Shown here piece by piece: positions 1-14,800 of a stretch of 64,000 bases of DNA. A model generated the notes under the pieces. It was not told where the DNA came from and ran no database searches. It worked only from the letters and a program-made list of their open reading frames with translations. The DNA comes from Epinephelus fuscoguttatus (Eukaryota > Chordata > Actinopteri > Perciformes > Serranidae), in the NCBI RefSeq assembly GCF_011397635.1, contig NC_064753.1:40715822-40779821 (forward strand). The letters run 5' to 3'. How positions within the stretch are numbered: position 1 is the first letter of the stretch; every line of letters starts with the position of its first letter. Position numbers and translations under genes: made by a program.

Positions 1-225
1 ATGGTGGGCTCCACCCTGGACAGGTGACTGTTCTATATCTGGGCTGACACGCATATATACGTATGTAGTAAGAGAAATGCATTCAGACTCACACCCACAG
101 TTTAATTTAGAGTCACGAATTCACCTAACCTGCGTTTCTTTGGACTGTGGGAGGAAACCCACACAGGCATAAGGAGAACATGCAAACTCCACACAGACAG
201 GCACCGCTCTGTAATTCCAACATCA
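1..225. repeat. Dispersed fish repeat fragment
   Basis: The phrases CACCCTGGACAGGT, GGACTGTGGGAGGAAACC and GAGAACATGCAAACTCCACA occur in the order seen in a very common teleost interspersed repeat. The left end is cut by the window edge. I recognise the phrases but cannot name the family. The 60-aa frame on the minus strand here is not a gene. Confidence 0.6.
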
Positions 226-1024
226 TCTCTGTGATATTTTCCTCCGTTATTTAAAAAACACATTAAATTTGCCGACATGTACAAAGTAATCGCCGTTTCT
301 GTAGCATTTTTGTCGAGTGTAGCGTAGGTGGTGTTTTATCTTATAATACCAAATTAGAACATACGATACGTCTACAATTTGTTCGTACAAAGGAATCAAA
401 TATGACTGGTGAAAGCAGACTTTGAGTTAATTTCTTTAACTCTCTGTCACAGTGATGGATGCTTTAATTAATAAGAGAACAATTGCTACCAGATGGTCAA
501 AACAGGACTTCCACGTTCAGGACTGGTTTCATCACAGTAGAAAGAGAAAAATCTGCTCTTTGACAGCTGGTTGAAAAATTGCACACAGAGAAAGTCGTGT
601 GCAGGGAGGTCCGGGGGAGTGCCTTGCAGTCGGGCTTAGAACCAGTCATATTCATTTATCGCACATTCATCTTGCTCCACTTTTTGTTGCAAAGGACTGC
701 AGCCAGCACCTCTATTAGATTACAGTAATGCATAGGGAAATGTATTCTTTAATCCTTTTACACAGGCCAGGCTGTTTTACTCAGTAGCTGACTGAACTGA
801 TACGTTTGTGAAAGTCTGCATTAAACCCTTATAGTTATGAATTTTATGCTGATGTTTTCTGATCACAGATTTGCTGCTCTGAGTAGTGACATACGTTTAT
901 GTAGTATGTCTTGATCCAATATCTGTAATTTAACCACTTTGTACAACTGCATAGTATATATACGTGGCATTTAAAAAGAATGTAAAGCAAAATCTACATT
1001 CAGATACCTGTGGGAAGTGTTAGT

Positions 1025-1697
1025 CTATGGAAGCTTTCAGACCTAGAGTTGTCTTGCTTTGGTCCGAATCAGGGATTGATTTTGTTAACAAGTTGCATAA
1101 TTGCCTAGAGTTGGTTTGTGTTGTCACGGCAGCATTTACAAGCGGACCAGATAAAATGCCTTGTGTGAGAAAGCTGCTCTTGGTTGATAAGAATTTCTAT
1201 GTGGGAAAAATCCAGGAAGTAAACAAAACGTTGAAGAAGATAAATGTGACACTTCCTAATGTCACAATGGAGGGACAACTACGCAGGTTGATTTTAGCGC
1301 TGCTCATCGTGGACTATATTGCTGTCATTGTTCATTTTAGTCAAACCATACAGTTTGAAAACGAGGCGCGGCTCCAACTAGAAAACAATGTTTTGATGCA
1401 TTGGATGTGCTGAATGTGCATATTAAGGCAGTACAGGAGGAGGTGCACATTAATAATCCTCCAGGACTGTAACATGCTCATGTTTAACCCAAACAGTGTG
1501 TCATGTGACTGCAGTTGGTTTGGATCCAGGTCCGAACACGTTCTCACCACAAACTAACTGCATCAGAGTTCATTTGTAACCAGACTGAGACGTTCTTGAA
1601 GAGGTGGTCTCGGTCTGGTTGTTTTGGTGCACACCTGAGTGCGATTGCTGTGTTCACACCTGCTAAACCAAACAGGGCAGGTGTGAAAGCACCCTAA
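1025..1697. mobile_element. DNA-transposon-like element with degraded ends
   Basis: The left edge (TATGGAAGCTTTCAGACCT) and the reverse complement of the right edge (TAGGGTGCTTTCACACCT) form an imperfect terminal inverted repeat about 670 bp apart. A 128-codon open frame at 1027-1413 lies inside and matches no cellular protein I know. It is best read as transposon sequence. The superfamily is not determined. Confidence 0.45.
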
Positions 1698-4258
1698 AAG
1701 GCAGGTTTTCAAAGACATCACCCCCACCCTGTACAAATTGTTTTAACTTATTAGAGTTATCAGAAAATAACAAAGACGTAAGACTTGTTATGGCACCCCA
1801 GCAACATTTTTCAGAAAGTTGACATGCATTCGAAAAATTACCCTGTTTTATCTGTGTTGTTCTCAGACTTGTGGCAAACTGTGCAATGCGTTGTTGGAGT
1901 TTAGCCCACATCCTCTAATGCCTCCCGACTAAACTCTAGGATAATTAAAATGCTCGCTTGATCTTCGGCTTATAAACTTTGTCTTTACCCGCTGGCGTTG
2001 TCTCCCAGGTGTCTGATCGGTACGGCACATGTGCAACACTTAAGCTACTTTCATCATTAGCCCTGGAAAACCACTGTGTTAAAGTCTTTTTCAGAAGTTG
2101 CCTGATATGGCAAGTGAGTTACTAGATTTGCTAACCTGATGTGGAATCGGGCAATCCTATTGTTTAGATGATGGTAAAAATATTGCTCTGATAGAGACAA
2201 AACCTTTTTTTTCAACCTAATGCTGTTCTGCTCATTCACTCACTGATGAATACTGTCTGTGTGGATATTTTGTTGAAGCTGCTGTCTTTGTTTGTCTAGA
2301 CCACATGCCGTTCACTTGCCTGCAACACTGTAGAAATGTCTTAAAGACCAAGTCAGAGCTACACCCAGGCATTGCTTTCATTATTTTAAAGAAAATTAGA
2401 TGAGAGAAGTCAAAAGTGGTACCTACAAAAGTAGTAGCTTCCATCAAAGTTTGAGTCTTCCTGTACAATTAGAGTATACTTTGCAGCACAGGACACACAG
2501 ATTCGATCTCCTCTGAGGACCGTTTTGCTGTAGATAATGACTGCTCTGAGATCCCTGGGCTCCCCTTGCTAGTAAAAAGCTTGACCAACCTTGTTTTCAA
2601 TTGAATGACCGTTTATCCACTTATTTACAGCACATCTCCAATCTGACACATTTTTAGGCCTCCCACAGGCACCCGGGGTTTCAAGGCACTCATTCCTATG
2701 GTACAATTAGCAACCCACAGAACTGTATAATGGTGTCCAGAAACACAAGATGGAGCACAGCATGACTCCTACATGCCCATATGCTAGCTGACAGCATTTT
2801 ATGCCACCTTTCATGCTGCAGTGTATTTCCCATTACCCAGCTGGCGAGCCAAACATCTCCAGCAGCATGTTCAGGATAAATATGTTAAGGCACTACATCA
2901 GGATTACTATTTAGCTCTCTGATTATTAGTCTTCTGCAAATTACTTGAGCAGAATAATAAGTTTATGATGGCAATTTGGTCCCTTCACGGAAATGTATTT
3001 AGCAACTAATTTCTTACATCTGTCTCCCTTCGGCATGGCACGCAAAACATGAATGAAATAAGCACACAGCCAGTATACTGAGCTGGCAGAACAACATACT
3101 TACCTGTGTGTGTAGAAGAAAAACAGAATCTAATTAAGGCTACTACATAGACACATTTAAATATATTAAATTAAGAACCAAAATGTACCATATGTGGTTT
3201 AGGGAGAGTATTGCTAGGGATTATAAATGTAGTCTTAAGATGGCTCTGATCAATGTTTTTATGTTAACAATGGATCAAATGCTCAGGTGTAATGTGAAAG
3301 CTGTTGCTCATAGTGACACAGATATTTCTCTCAAACCTGCAGTTCTCTTTGGCTTAATAACATCTTAAACGTCAGCTTATTGTTTTGTTTGTACAGCCGG
3401 CAACTTGACTCTTTTGGTTCAGTCTTACTCTCAGTCTACTTATGTGCCCAGCATCAAATAACAGGCAGATGTTACACAGAAGTTAGTCAACTACCTGGTC
3501 AATATTTAGCAGCCAAAGAGGTGACAAGCTACAAGTTAGAGGGAATAGTGATAAAGTGGTAAAACTTGGCATTGATCCACAGCCTCAGACAGATGCACTC
3601 AAGCGTGCCGTGCGCACAAGCTCTGTTGGCAGGCTATACTATATTTTCACATTTTTAACAATGCAGTTTAAAAGTTTAGAGTTTTATTGATAACCTACAT
3701 TTACCAACAACAAAAGACTACATTTAGCACCAAAAAAATATGTAACCAACAAAAAAAAAAAAAGTAAATAAAAAAACGAAAATTGAATACCAGATTTTCA
3801 TAACGAATACCTACCCATAGAAACGCTAAGCAACCTCGTCAAGCACCGCGTCATAACCTATTTACCTGAAATCCTGATATTCTTCCAAGCGCTGTTTATA
3901 AGTGTGTGGGTATATTGTCCGTGGGACAGATGTATAGCGCTGGCAGCCCTGCACTAACATGATCAACTTTTCTGTATTTACTGCAGAGTGATATTTATTT
4001 TATTTATTTATTTTATTTTAAAAAGGGAAAGATATCTGTTGGCTGTGATCGGTTGTTCCTCATCACATGACATTCTGCAGTGTTCCAAAAGTTGAACTCA
4101 GTTTATCTTAGGTTGCAGCTGTTGCACCCTGAAAAATAGGCGTTTGGGGAAAAAATAGGCGCAGTGGCGTTGCTCTGGTGTTTGAGCGCACCTGCTGTGT
4201 GTCTACATTGAAAGCAATGAATTTGAGGGCGCAAAAAACGCAGCATGTGTACGGCCCC

Positions 4259-4327
4259 TAAAGAGATGATTAATGTTGATCACCTCACCTGTCAGTGGTT
4301 TTAATGTTGTGGCTGATTGGTGTATGT
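4259..4327. repeat. Solo terminal fragment of a Tc1-type transposon
   Basis: The segment contains CACCTGTCAGTGGTTTTAATGTTGTGGC followed by TGATTGGTGTA, split here only for length, which I recognise as the end of a widespread fish Tc1/mariner-like family. No transposase and no partner end is visible nearby, so it is a stub. Confidence 0.5.
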
Positions 4328-5814
4328 GTGCAGCTACATATACACACATAAATATATTGCTCATACACACAGCTCCACGTGTAAACACAACACAAACAAA
4401 GCTGCTGTGTATCCAGTAATACTATCTCCCAGAGTTTTTTCATTTCGGAATCATGTGTAATACTCGATAGTAAAGGACTGGCTTCAGAATCGGGGACATG
4501 AAAAGCAATCAGGGCGTCCCTACTTCTTTTAACTTCTGTGCAATTATAATATTTCCAAGGACTGAGCAAAGCTTAAGCAGTCTGATAAAGCAAGGTCTGT
4601 ATGATTGAAGCTCCAGCATTTCTTTGAAGTTTCTTGAGGGAAGCTTTTTTAATAGGACTCTGACTAGCAGCGAGCAGGGGCAAACTTTGAATCATGCTTC
4701 CCCTGAAGGCAATTAACAGTTTGACCTGATTTCCTGTCTTTGAAGCTAAAGTTCAGGATGTGGTCAGGAAGACAACAAAGAATACAGATATTAGCATTTA
4801 CAAATAATTATAAATGGATAGGAGTCACATGTGCACAACACTTGAAATCCTGCAAAACAGATTAGATTAGATAAGATTAATTAGAATTTCACATTGTGTG
4901 TGCAGTATGTTGTGTCTTTTATTATAAATTTAGAAATCCCCTTTGTGTGCTTCTCAGATAATTTCATTAAGAAGTGCAGGAATGAAAGGAAAGTTAAAAC
5001 AGTTCACACCCTGCCATCCTTTTACATCACAATTTAGGCTTTAAGCTCACACATTTTTCTGGAACTTTAACAGTACATGGAGCTCTAATTCCCACACTGC
5101 CAGTTTTACAAACAACCCATATGCAGGAGGGTCAGAACACCGGCCCCGCCATTGTTACTGTTGCATTGGACCGACCACACAACACTAAACTGCTCTGTGA
5201 CAAGAAGTAAAATAAGAGCCAAGGTGACAGATGGAAGGGATTTTGGAGCAATTAGAGTGAGTAGAGCAGGGAGGATATGATTCAGTTGGGAGGATGTGAT
5301 ATGAGGCAGTGAAAAGATTAGTTTTCAGCCTGCAGCAGAGGAGTGACACAGTTTTATTTGCGGGCACCGTGTTGTATTTTACTAAAGGGTTAATGTTTAC
5401 CTAGCAGCTTTCTCTGCTCTCTGTACTTAGTAACCTTGCGGCGCCCCTCCTCTATCTGACCAGTCTGAGGCCTGTTATGGTTCACCTTGGACCCAACTTA
5501 GAAATATCATTAGTCAAGGGAGACAGGAATAATAAACACTCTTGCCACCCTGACTCTCTGAATTCCCATGAGTATATACAACTGAAAAACACTGAAGTCA
5601 TATCTACGTTTAATCATCTACTCACTAATAATAGCTTTTCCTCCAACAGTTATTTTCTATCCAAGCTATTACAATGATCTTACATATCTTTAATGCATCT
5701 GTGAATCCATAGTTAAACAAAAAAGTCTTGGGATTATTTAGGCAAATGTTAGGACACGCACAGCTGGGATCTTTGTCTCCTGTAAGTCTAATTTCTCTCT
5801 TCCTGTGTTTTCAG

Positions 5815-8800
5815 CTGAAGGCGTGCCCCAGGTGTTTTACTTTGGGCCCTGTGGGAAATACAATGCCATGGTTCTGGAGCTGCTGGGACCGAGTCTAGAG
5901 GACCTCTTTGACCTTTGTGACAGGACCTTTTCACTGAAGACTGTCTTAATGATAGCTATTCAGCTGGTGAGTTCAAAGCTTTATATGACCGTTAAGTTGT
6001 TTTAAAATAGCTTCCCCTAACTTATTGTGACTGATGAAACACTTCCTTCATGTGTTTCATGGTTAAAGCCCTCCAGGGTTTTGAGGGGATGCTGCCCCCT
6101 GAATCACTGGATGGGTTCTAATGTGAAACAGATGGAGGAACTCTAAACATGTAGTCTACTGTCCAGATATTTGCTCAAGTTTTCAAACAGATCTTTCTCA
6201 GCAGATAGAGTTTACTCAGGTGACAACTAAGGAAACCTTAGGATGTGACTGAAAGCTCTGGAAAAAGCTAGTAATAGCTAGTTCACACTATATGACTTTG
6301 GCCCTGAATTTCCACTCACTGACAGTTTTTGGATCTCACAACAAAAGCCCCAAATTAGTCTCAAATCTGTGTTGGCTCCGCACTCGTAAATAAGCGCTTG
6401 AGTGCTATATGTGAACTTTTCAAAGCTGCAAGCTGAGAAGCTCACGATGCATCACTGATGCATCCTAGATATCAAACAGGCTAAATATCTGTACCATACA
6501 CTGTATATGAAGATGGACAATGCATCTCCACTTCCTCCCACTGTACAAAATGAAGCTAAAATATCCGGGATAGAGCCGCTGCCATCTTGCTCTGATGACG
6601 TAACTTGGAGCCAGCATCTGCGCAGAAGCGATTTCTGCAGTATTGAGTCCCTGCCCATACATCTAATAGCTGATAGCAGGGACACCTGTCAATCATGATG
6701 TCCAACCCCCAAACTTATAAGAAAAATAGACACTTTGGCCCTGATCGCACAGAAAGTGTTTAAGCAGCTGGAGGCGCCTGTTTGTAATTGTTTTTAATGA
6801 GGTTGCGTTCTAAGCACCTGGTGTTTTTGTCAGAGCTCTCTGAACTCCTTGAGTTGAAAAAACTTTAACTCAGAGCAGGAAAGCACCCCACATCATCTCT
6901 CTTTTCTCATCTTTTTTCCCCATTGTCCAATCGGATGATTTGAGAGGGGGCAGACCCTCTGTGGTGGTCACGGCAACAAGTTTACAGTTGGTAAACGATG
7001 GAGGAGAAACTGGTGGTACCGCTTGCTGGATACCCAGAGCTATACGGCCCGACGATAGACAGCACGTTGTCAAACTGCCCCTGAGTCATCCTAAAATATG
7101 TATGGAAATGGCCATCAGGGAGGAGAAGCTCCTGGACCAACTGGTGGTACTCCCTGTGATCCACCCTTTTTTTTTTTAGGGTCTCATGTACCCACACAGA
7201 TCTCTGTTTCCCTGTGCCCAACAAACTATTTGCTGACAGCCTCTCACCCTCAACCAGAGCTACAGCAAGTACCCTCTGCCTCAACATTTTAGGAACTAGA
7301 TACTAATTACTGTCAAGAACATACAGCAGCATTATAAAAACTATCTAAATTCACAGAAACCAACTTTGGAAAAAAATATTCAATGTGTACTTTAAATCTT
7401 TTAGTTTGGCCCATGTCCAATCTGCCAACATGAAGGGCACAGTGTTTATGACCTATACTGCAGCCAGCCACCCAGAAGTTATTGAGATGTTATGCTTCAC
7501 TTCTGGGGAGTTGTCATGTCATCCGTCTTTGTTATACAGTCTATGATCTGGACCTGTCACTGACCTGTAGGCGAGCTACAGCCAATGAGAGCGCAAGGCA
7601 TGGGTTGAGGGGAAACCTGGGGGATGGGTTGCCTGTATGTGTTGGATTTGCAACATGGACCAAAGTTGTTGTTGCCCCCAGAGAAAACAGAATATAAATA
7701 GTACAGACATGTGGAAACAGGCAAATTTGTGAATACGTGTGTCAGTGACAAAAAAAAATCCTGTCTAACATGGGATTACAATATTTCGTTGTGTCACTTC
7801 TCGCATGTGTGTTCATCACAAAACGTAGTTTGGAAACCTGACATACTCATCTGGGATTACACCTGGTGAAAGAGCTTGTAGTGCTTGACCCCCTGTTGCT
7901 GGTCAGTCATGTAGCATGAAAACCACAACAACAGCAAGTTGTGTAGTTGTGCAGTACAGTGATCTGCCAATGTTCAAAGTCTGGTGGTGTTAACAAGACA
8001 TAAGTGGACTGAGAGTTTAAAAAAATAAACTGTTTTCAAAGTCACGAATAGACTTTCATGTCAAATCAAACAGCAAAAGCAGCGAAATAAAAAGGCAAAG
8101 GAGAGCTACTAAATGGATAGACCTTTATTGTCATTGCACGAGAACAACAAAATTGTTCGGCTTTGCCTGTGCAAAACAGCAAAATTATGAGCATGATTAA
8201 AAAATAAGATGAATAAAATTTAACTATAAAAAGAAAGTAAAAAACATGTAAAAACAAAACATTGCACATATCCCCACGTGCTATAATGCACATTATGCTT
8301 CTGGGTATACGATCATATTGCACAAGAGATCAGTGTAACTGAGAGGCAGAGCTGTGAGCCACTGCGTCTGTCCGTGCCATCATGTTGCCAATAATAGGTA
8401 TGATAAAATGTACCTAAATGGGAAATTAGTAATGCATGTCTGTCTCAAATAATGGCCAGGTTCTGCCATACTGTGAGGTCCCAGAAAGCCTCGTTCAAAA
8501 TATTGTACTGTATTGAATAAACTGCTGTAAAGTGTTTGGGTGCATTCAATCCAGCAAATCATACATTATGTTATTCACACAAAGTCCTGCCTCCAGTGGG
8601 TAATGGAGCAGGTGGGGTACCAGTGCAGAGTGTGCAAATTAAGAAGCTGTCAGTATGCACGTACAATTGGTCAGAGTCAGGTAGGCTGTCAAGAAGAGCA
8701 AAGCCATCACGGAATCTCATTAAGTTTGAGCAGCTCAGAGGGTGGCTTTACTCAGTCTTTTTGGCGCCTCAGACATCTCAAAATTTCTAGCATTTCATTT

Positions 8801-11800
8801 TGTCAGCAGAAAATCTTGCAGTGCTTTTGTAATTCAGATAGCCCCTGCAAATTTGTAAGGAAACCTACAAAACAGCACAACATAAGCATGATGTTGCAGA
8901 ACAGAGGGTTGCTGAAGCCTGCGCCTCTGCCAATCTGTCCTCTGTATTTATCACGTAGGTCTTCCTCTTTATTTTTTGGCACAAGTGAGTAATCCCACAA
9001 TAAGTGCTGTGAGCTTGTACTCCTACACACGCTCCTCTTTTTTTGGTGAGCTGAAAGAAAAGAGTGTTTCAGGGTATCAGGATCCCTCAAGATCAAAGCC
9101 AAGTAAAGGATCTTATTACTCACACCATTACTTATTTCTCCCTTTGTGTTTCAGCTGTTGTTCTTACAAATCCCTTCTTGGAAGGTATTTGCTATGAGTG
9201 CTTGGTTAAGATTTACATCTATAAACACATTGTCATTCTGATCCTAATTGCTGGCGCTTTCCGAGTCCTAATTCCCAGCAGGATGGTTTTGCATCTCAGT
9301 TAGTGGCTTGAAATTCTGGCTCAGCGTCAACAGAGGCTTTTGTTGTGTGATAGTAATTGATCACTGTGGTAGCTGTGCAGCATAGTGCTGAAGCAGTTAG
9401 TGAATTAAACATTGGTCAGTCAGCATAAATTAATTGATGGTTTTGTAAATGATTCATCACTTATTAGGTAAAAATACTAAAGTTGCAGCTTTTTTCATCA
9501 GGATTGTTACAATTTGTTCCACCTTGGCTACATGGCAATCTAAGTGGTAACTGCTTTCAATGCTTTTGCATCTAATGGCTGCTTGAAAGCAGTAGGGATA
9601 AGGAGATCAGCTCCAGTGTGGTTTTTTTCCAATCAATGGCACATCTAGGTGATGCTGTCGAATGTGCATTGGTATGTTGGATTTGTTTACGTTCACATAC
9701 ACTACAAGTAACAATGGGGCAACCCAGACACACCATCCTCATCTTCTATGCAACTTTCTCTCCGTTGTTGTTGTAGCTAACTGGGAAGCCACAGGCGGGT
9801 CTTCGAGCGCCATCATTTCATCTGCACTCACCATAGTGTGACTGACTCAGGCCCTGATAACACAAAGCATTTTAGTACCCGGAGGCACATTTTTGTAATT
9901 GTTTTTAATTCTAGTGAAGCTTTTTGCTCGTGTTTTTTGCAGTGCAACGTGCCTCGCGTTTCTGGGCTCTAAGCACTTGGTGTTTTTGTTGTAGCGCTCT
10001 GAAAAACCTTCAACTCAGAGTGAAAAAATGTCTCAACTCTTCTTTCGTCATCTTTTTTTCTCATTGTTAAATCGGATGATTTGAGAGGCGGGCTTTCTGT
10101 GGTGGTCACAACAACAGGTTTACAGTTGGTAAACAGTAGAGGAGAAACTGGTGGTAGTGGTTGCTGGACACCCAGAGCTATACGGCTCGACAACAGACAG
10201 CAGGTTGTCAAACCGTCCCTGAGTCATCCTTAAATATACCTGGAAACAGCTATCTTTCAGGGGAAGCTCCTGGACCAACTGGTGGTACTCCCTGTGATCC
10301 ACCCTTTTTTGTAGGGTCTCATGTACCCACACAGATCTCAGTTTATCTGTGTCCAACAAACTATTTGCTGACAGTCTCCCTCTGCCTCTGCCTACAGCAA
10401 CTACCCTCTGCCTCAACATTTTAGTAACCAGCTACTAATTACTGGGGGGAAAAAACGGTACATTGATTACAGGAGAAGGTTAGTGTAAGGACATGATGGG
10501 GTGGTTGCCTGGCAACAATAAAAAGGCGCAGCAAGCGTTTTTTTTACTAGTGGCATTCAATTAGAAATAAAAGGCAGTGCGGTGTGCCTCGCATTTTTCA
10601 ACCTGCAAAACTATTTCTGTGTGATCAGGGCCTCACACGTCAGTCTGCTTGTTGGACTAACCTCAGGACATGTTGCTAACAGCGTACAGTTGAGAGTTTC
10701 CAGACAGAATGCACGCTTGAGAACATGGGCTCACACTATGTGCATCAATCTACATAACGTGTGTTTGCGTGCAGCTGTGTGCACTGAACCATGACCCCCA
10801 GACCATGATGGTTTGGCACAAATATACAAACTGTTACAGCCCTTCATTTGTAGTCTCCAAGCTTGAGTGACTCAGGTGATGTCACTTTAGTCATTTTTCT
10901 TTTTTTCTTTTCTCCCCCTTCAGAGCCACGGAAAATATTATATATTAAAATATTAAATATTAATTGCTTTTACAGACTGCGTAGACTGACATATTGCAGC
11001 AGTCAACTTTCAATAAAATGTCAATTTTGAGTAACTTAGACATTTGGATACCCATTTTGCTGACTCTGTGATGCTTTGTGATTAGATCTTATTTTTGTCA
11101 ACGTTTCTCTTTGCTGACTCTCTTCTTCTCGCTCTATTCTTTCTCACCAGATTTCTCGAATGGAGTACGTGCACTCGAAAAACCTCATCTATAGAGATGT
11201 GAAACCTGAAAACTTTCTCATCGGACGGCAAGGAAACAAAAAGGAACACATCATCCACATCATCGACTTTGGTCTGGCCAAAGAGTACATCGACCCCGAG
11301 ACCAAAAAACACATTCCATACAGGGAGCATAAGAGCTTGACTGGCACTGCCCGATATATGTCCATCAATACGCATTTAGGCAAAGGTGAGATCAGTTTCA
11401 AAGCTTTGTTTGGTTTGGCTCTGATGTGTTTATGATGTAATGTGGTTTGGTGCTTTATTCTTCAAGTTTCTGAGTGAAATGATATTGAATCTGTTGGTAT
11501 AGAGCAAAGCCGGCGAGACGACCTGGAGGCCTTGGGCCACATGTTCATGTATTTCCTTCGTGGGAGTCTACCATGGCAAGGACTGAAGGTATGCCAAGTA
11601 CATGGACGTGTTAGCACACATCTGACAACTGATATGATTCATTAATGACAGTCTGCAGCCTTTAAATCATAATCTGAGAATCAGATCAGTGATACTGTTT
11701 TATTTGTAGTTGTTTATGAGCAGATTCAAAAAATGTTGTCTTCTTTGTATACATATTAAGTATCGCTACAAGTGGCAGAATGCAAATACAAAAGACTTAA

Positions 11801-14800
11801 GCTATCAGTACTTTCCTCTCCACCTTAGTCTAAACTATTAAGAAAATAAGGCTACAGCCAGAGTATGTATTAGAAGTTAACCAGTTGTCATTTTGTGTAA
11901 TCCATTAGACTGTACAGTCAGGATTTAAGATTTTCCTCTAACCCATCTGTATTAGAGAAATTAAAAACACATTAATAGTAAGTCATTATATAATTCTGAT
12001 TGATGCTTATTAGACTTCAGAATCGGCTCATATGTATCTTTCTGGTTTGATACTACTGCAGGCCGACACGTTGAAAGAACGATACCAGAAGATCGGAGAC
12101 ACAAAACGAAACACTCCCATCGAGGTCCTCTGTGAGAACTTCCCAGGTACACCAATGATGCCTTTAATGCCCTTATGGATCTGGCTGTAAAGCTTAGAAA
12201 TTAGCACATAGAGACTGACTGTGATTTGACCTTTTTCCCTCCAAATAAAATGTTCTGAAACATCATCCCACTACAGAACTAGGATTATATTATCCATATT
12301 GAAGGTTAAACCATTTTTTGATTGTTCTCTTTGTGTAATTCAGAGGAGATGGCCACCTACCTGCGATATGTGAGACGGTTGGACTTCTTCGAAAAGCCCG
12401 ACTATGAATATCTGCGGACTCTGTTCACTGAACTGTTTGAGCGAAAAGGATACACCTTTGACTACACTTACGACTGGGTTGGCAGGCAGATAGTAAGTAA
12501 CGTTGACTAACTACTAACAGATATGTTTTAGGTCAGTCAGTGTTTTTAGCATGCTGCTTGACTTGATCAGCATTTAACTGCTGATTATTCCCCTCAGCCC
12601 ACACCAGTGGGGTCTGTCCATATAGACTCTGGAGCATCTGCTGTGACGAGAGAGAGCCATCCTCACAGAGACCGACCATCACAGCACCCACCCATTAGAA
12701 ATCAGGTACGCCATACTTGGTCATAATTAGTGTTTGTTTTGTCAGACCTTCGTTACAGTGACAGCAAGAAAACCAGTGCATTATAAACTAAAATGTATGT
12801 GTGAGGTACACACAAATCCCCCTGCTGGTAAAGACGTCTACAAAGCACTAGTCTTAGGGTCACTTTTAACCTGATCTACAAATTAGAGAAACTGTAACAC
12901 AACACCTTTGAACGACTCAGGACCTCATCATTATCACCAAACAAAGCTAATATGCATGCAGAGCTTCAAAGCTTTGATGGAAACTGTTATTTCTGATGGT
13001 GAGGTTGTATTGTATGAGTGCTATCAAGCTAGTAACCAGAAACTGAAATGAATTCCTCTGATTGACAGCAGCCCACAAAGATAAAGATAACTGAGATAGT
13101 ACTTTATAATCCTTCACACACTGTAATACATTGAAATTCGGGATGCACCGATTGTGAAATTCTGGTCCAATATTGATAGCTATGTTTAAAATAATAATTT
13201 GGCCGTAACCGATACCAGTACTGATGTTTTGTTGTCGTTTATGTTGTTTTTGTTTTGTTATTTATTTTCCCTTTTGTATCAGGGAAACAAAGAAATCTTC
13301 TATATTTATTCAAGTTTCTTGCTAAAAACTGAACTTTACAAGATTACATTTGAACACATCAAGAGAACGTTTAAATTTGCCTTTGCCCAGTACTCATTTT
13401 TACTGAATATAGCTTGAACACCACATAATCTAACACAATGCAACCTCCGTGAGCTGTTAGTTCCAGCCACTAGCTGCTAACTGCTAACATTAACTAGCTC
13501 TCCTCCTGCTGATTTTAACACAAATGTGTTGTTCACGATGTAGCAGTATCAGGGAAACAACAGGGTGTGTCCCCTGACTTGTCGATAGTAAGTTCACTGT
13601 GTCATTTCGTTCCGAAGGCTTCTCAGGGAACATCTGTGTTTATCCCAAACACATTTTCTATTGCACCTGGGGTGAGGGGACACCTTTAGTCTGGAGTCCT
13701 GCTTTTTAGCCTGTGCAAAATTGATGTAACACAACAGAAAGACATCGGCCACTGCCTATTCGCTGAAGGGCCGATGGCAGTCAGCAAGGGAAACATCAGC
13801 CAGTACCAGTGTTGGGCTGACAAATTGGTGCATCCCTAATTGAAATGAGCCAGTGAAGGAGGAATTATTTCATTTCTGTACCAGATGAAACAGGTCAGAC
13901 CATTAGAGAGTGTGCTCAGGTTGTCAGTGCAGGTGTGTTTCATGGTTGTGGCTCGCTGGGAAACCTAGATTTGCGAAACACTTAGAAGTTGCTTTAGAAT
14001 ATTCTTGTCTTGCTGTTTAATGGTGTGAGAATGCTGTGAGAGCGGTTAGAGTCTGGTAAGGTTTAGGCACAAAAAAGCACCTGGATAGGGTTAGGGAAGG
14101 ATCATGGTTTGGGTTAAAATGATCAAATGCAACAGAAAGTCTTGCAGGAGTTTCCTGAATCTGGGGTTAATATCTAGACACGACGATGTTTTATTAATGG
14201 TATTTCCGGCCAGCATTTGTAAGGGACTGCAGATCACCCTTGCACATGTTTTTAGTTTTTAAGTTTCAGGGCTTTGGTGCAAAGCCTTGCTCTGTATATG
14301 GTTTGGGTGAAAAAAATGTTTATGCCAATTAATCTCTCTTTTCAGTGAAGTTACAGCTGAATGTACTTGACACATGTAAACACTTATGCTTTAATTACTC
14401 TTGTTAACTGCAGTTACAAAGTCAAGTCGGCAGAAGACAACTTGTTTCGTGGGGAAAAAAAATTTAAAAGGTTAAATATCTTGTTCAGTAATTGAGGTTT
14501 AATTTTTGTGTTATGTAAGTGTAATGAGAATGAGGCCAAAGCTTACCTCCGTTTGGCTTCAGGCTCATTAGTTTCTGGTTCAGTTCTTTGGCTGAAGCCT
14601 TGCTTTGATTTTGATTCACTCTTTTATTTTGTTACATTTTTTTTCTTCTCCATTTCTCATGCCGCTTTGCATGGTACCTGGCCTCGCACACCCAAATATC
14701 CATCTCTCCTAACGCAATTATTTCATCACCACCCCTACCCTCTCCCATCGCACCTCCCCACCCCCGATCCCACTTCCCCTCCCATCACCGACGCCCCCGA

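Larger units (their letters stand above)
1..5814. other. Non-coding sequence upstream of first visible csnk1g1 exon (probably intron)
   Basis: I see no exon here that encodes the kinase glycine loop or the VAIK lysine, which must precede the exon at 5815. The stretch is therefore probably part of a long csnk1g1 intron, with the N-terminal exons before the window. It contains a dispersed repeat at 1-225, a transposon-like block near 1025-1697 and a Tc1-type terminal fragment near 4259-4327. Another stretch near 4100-4258 looks repetitive but I cannot name it. The rest is AT-rich with no recognisable gene. Confidence 0.6.
5967..11150 (+). other. csnk1g1: csnk1g1 intron with transposon insertions
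   Basis: A 5.2-kb intron. It holds two copies of a Harbinger-type element (6737-7305 and 9850-10632), a short LINE-tail-like stretch near 8108-8180, and dispersed-repeat-like sequence near 6280-6720 and 7540-7640. The open frames at 8536-9303 on both strands look random and contain no domain I recognise. Confidence 0.7.

Noticed and set aside
1027-1413. 128-codon frame as a possible gene
   Set aside because: It lies between inverted ends of a transposon-like element, has no domain I recognise, no splice partners and no promoter or poly(A) context.
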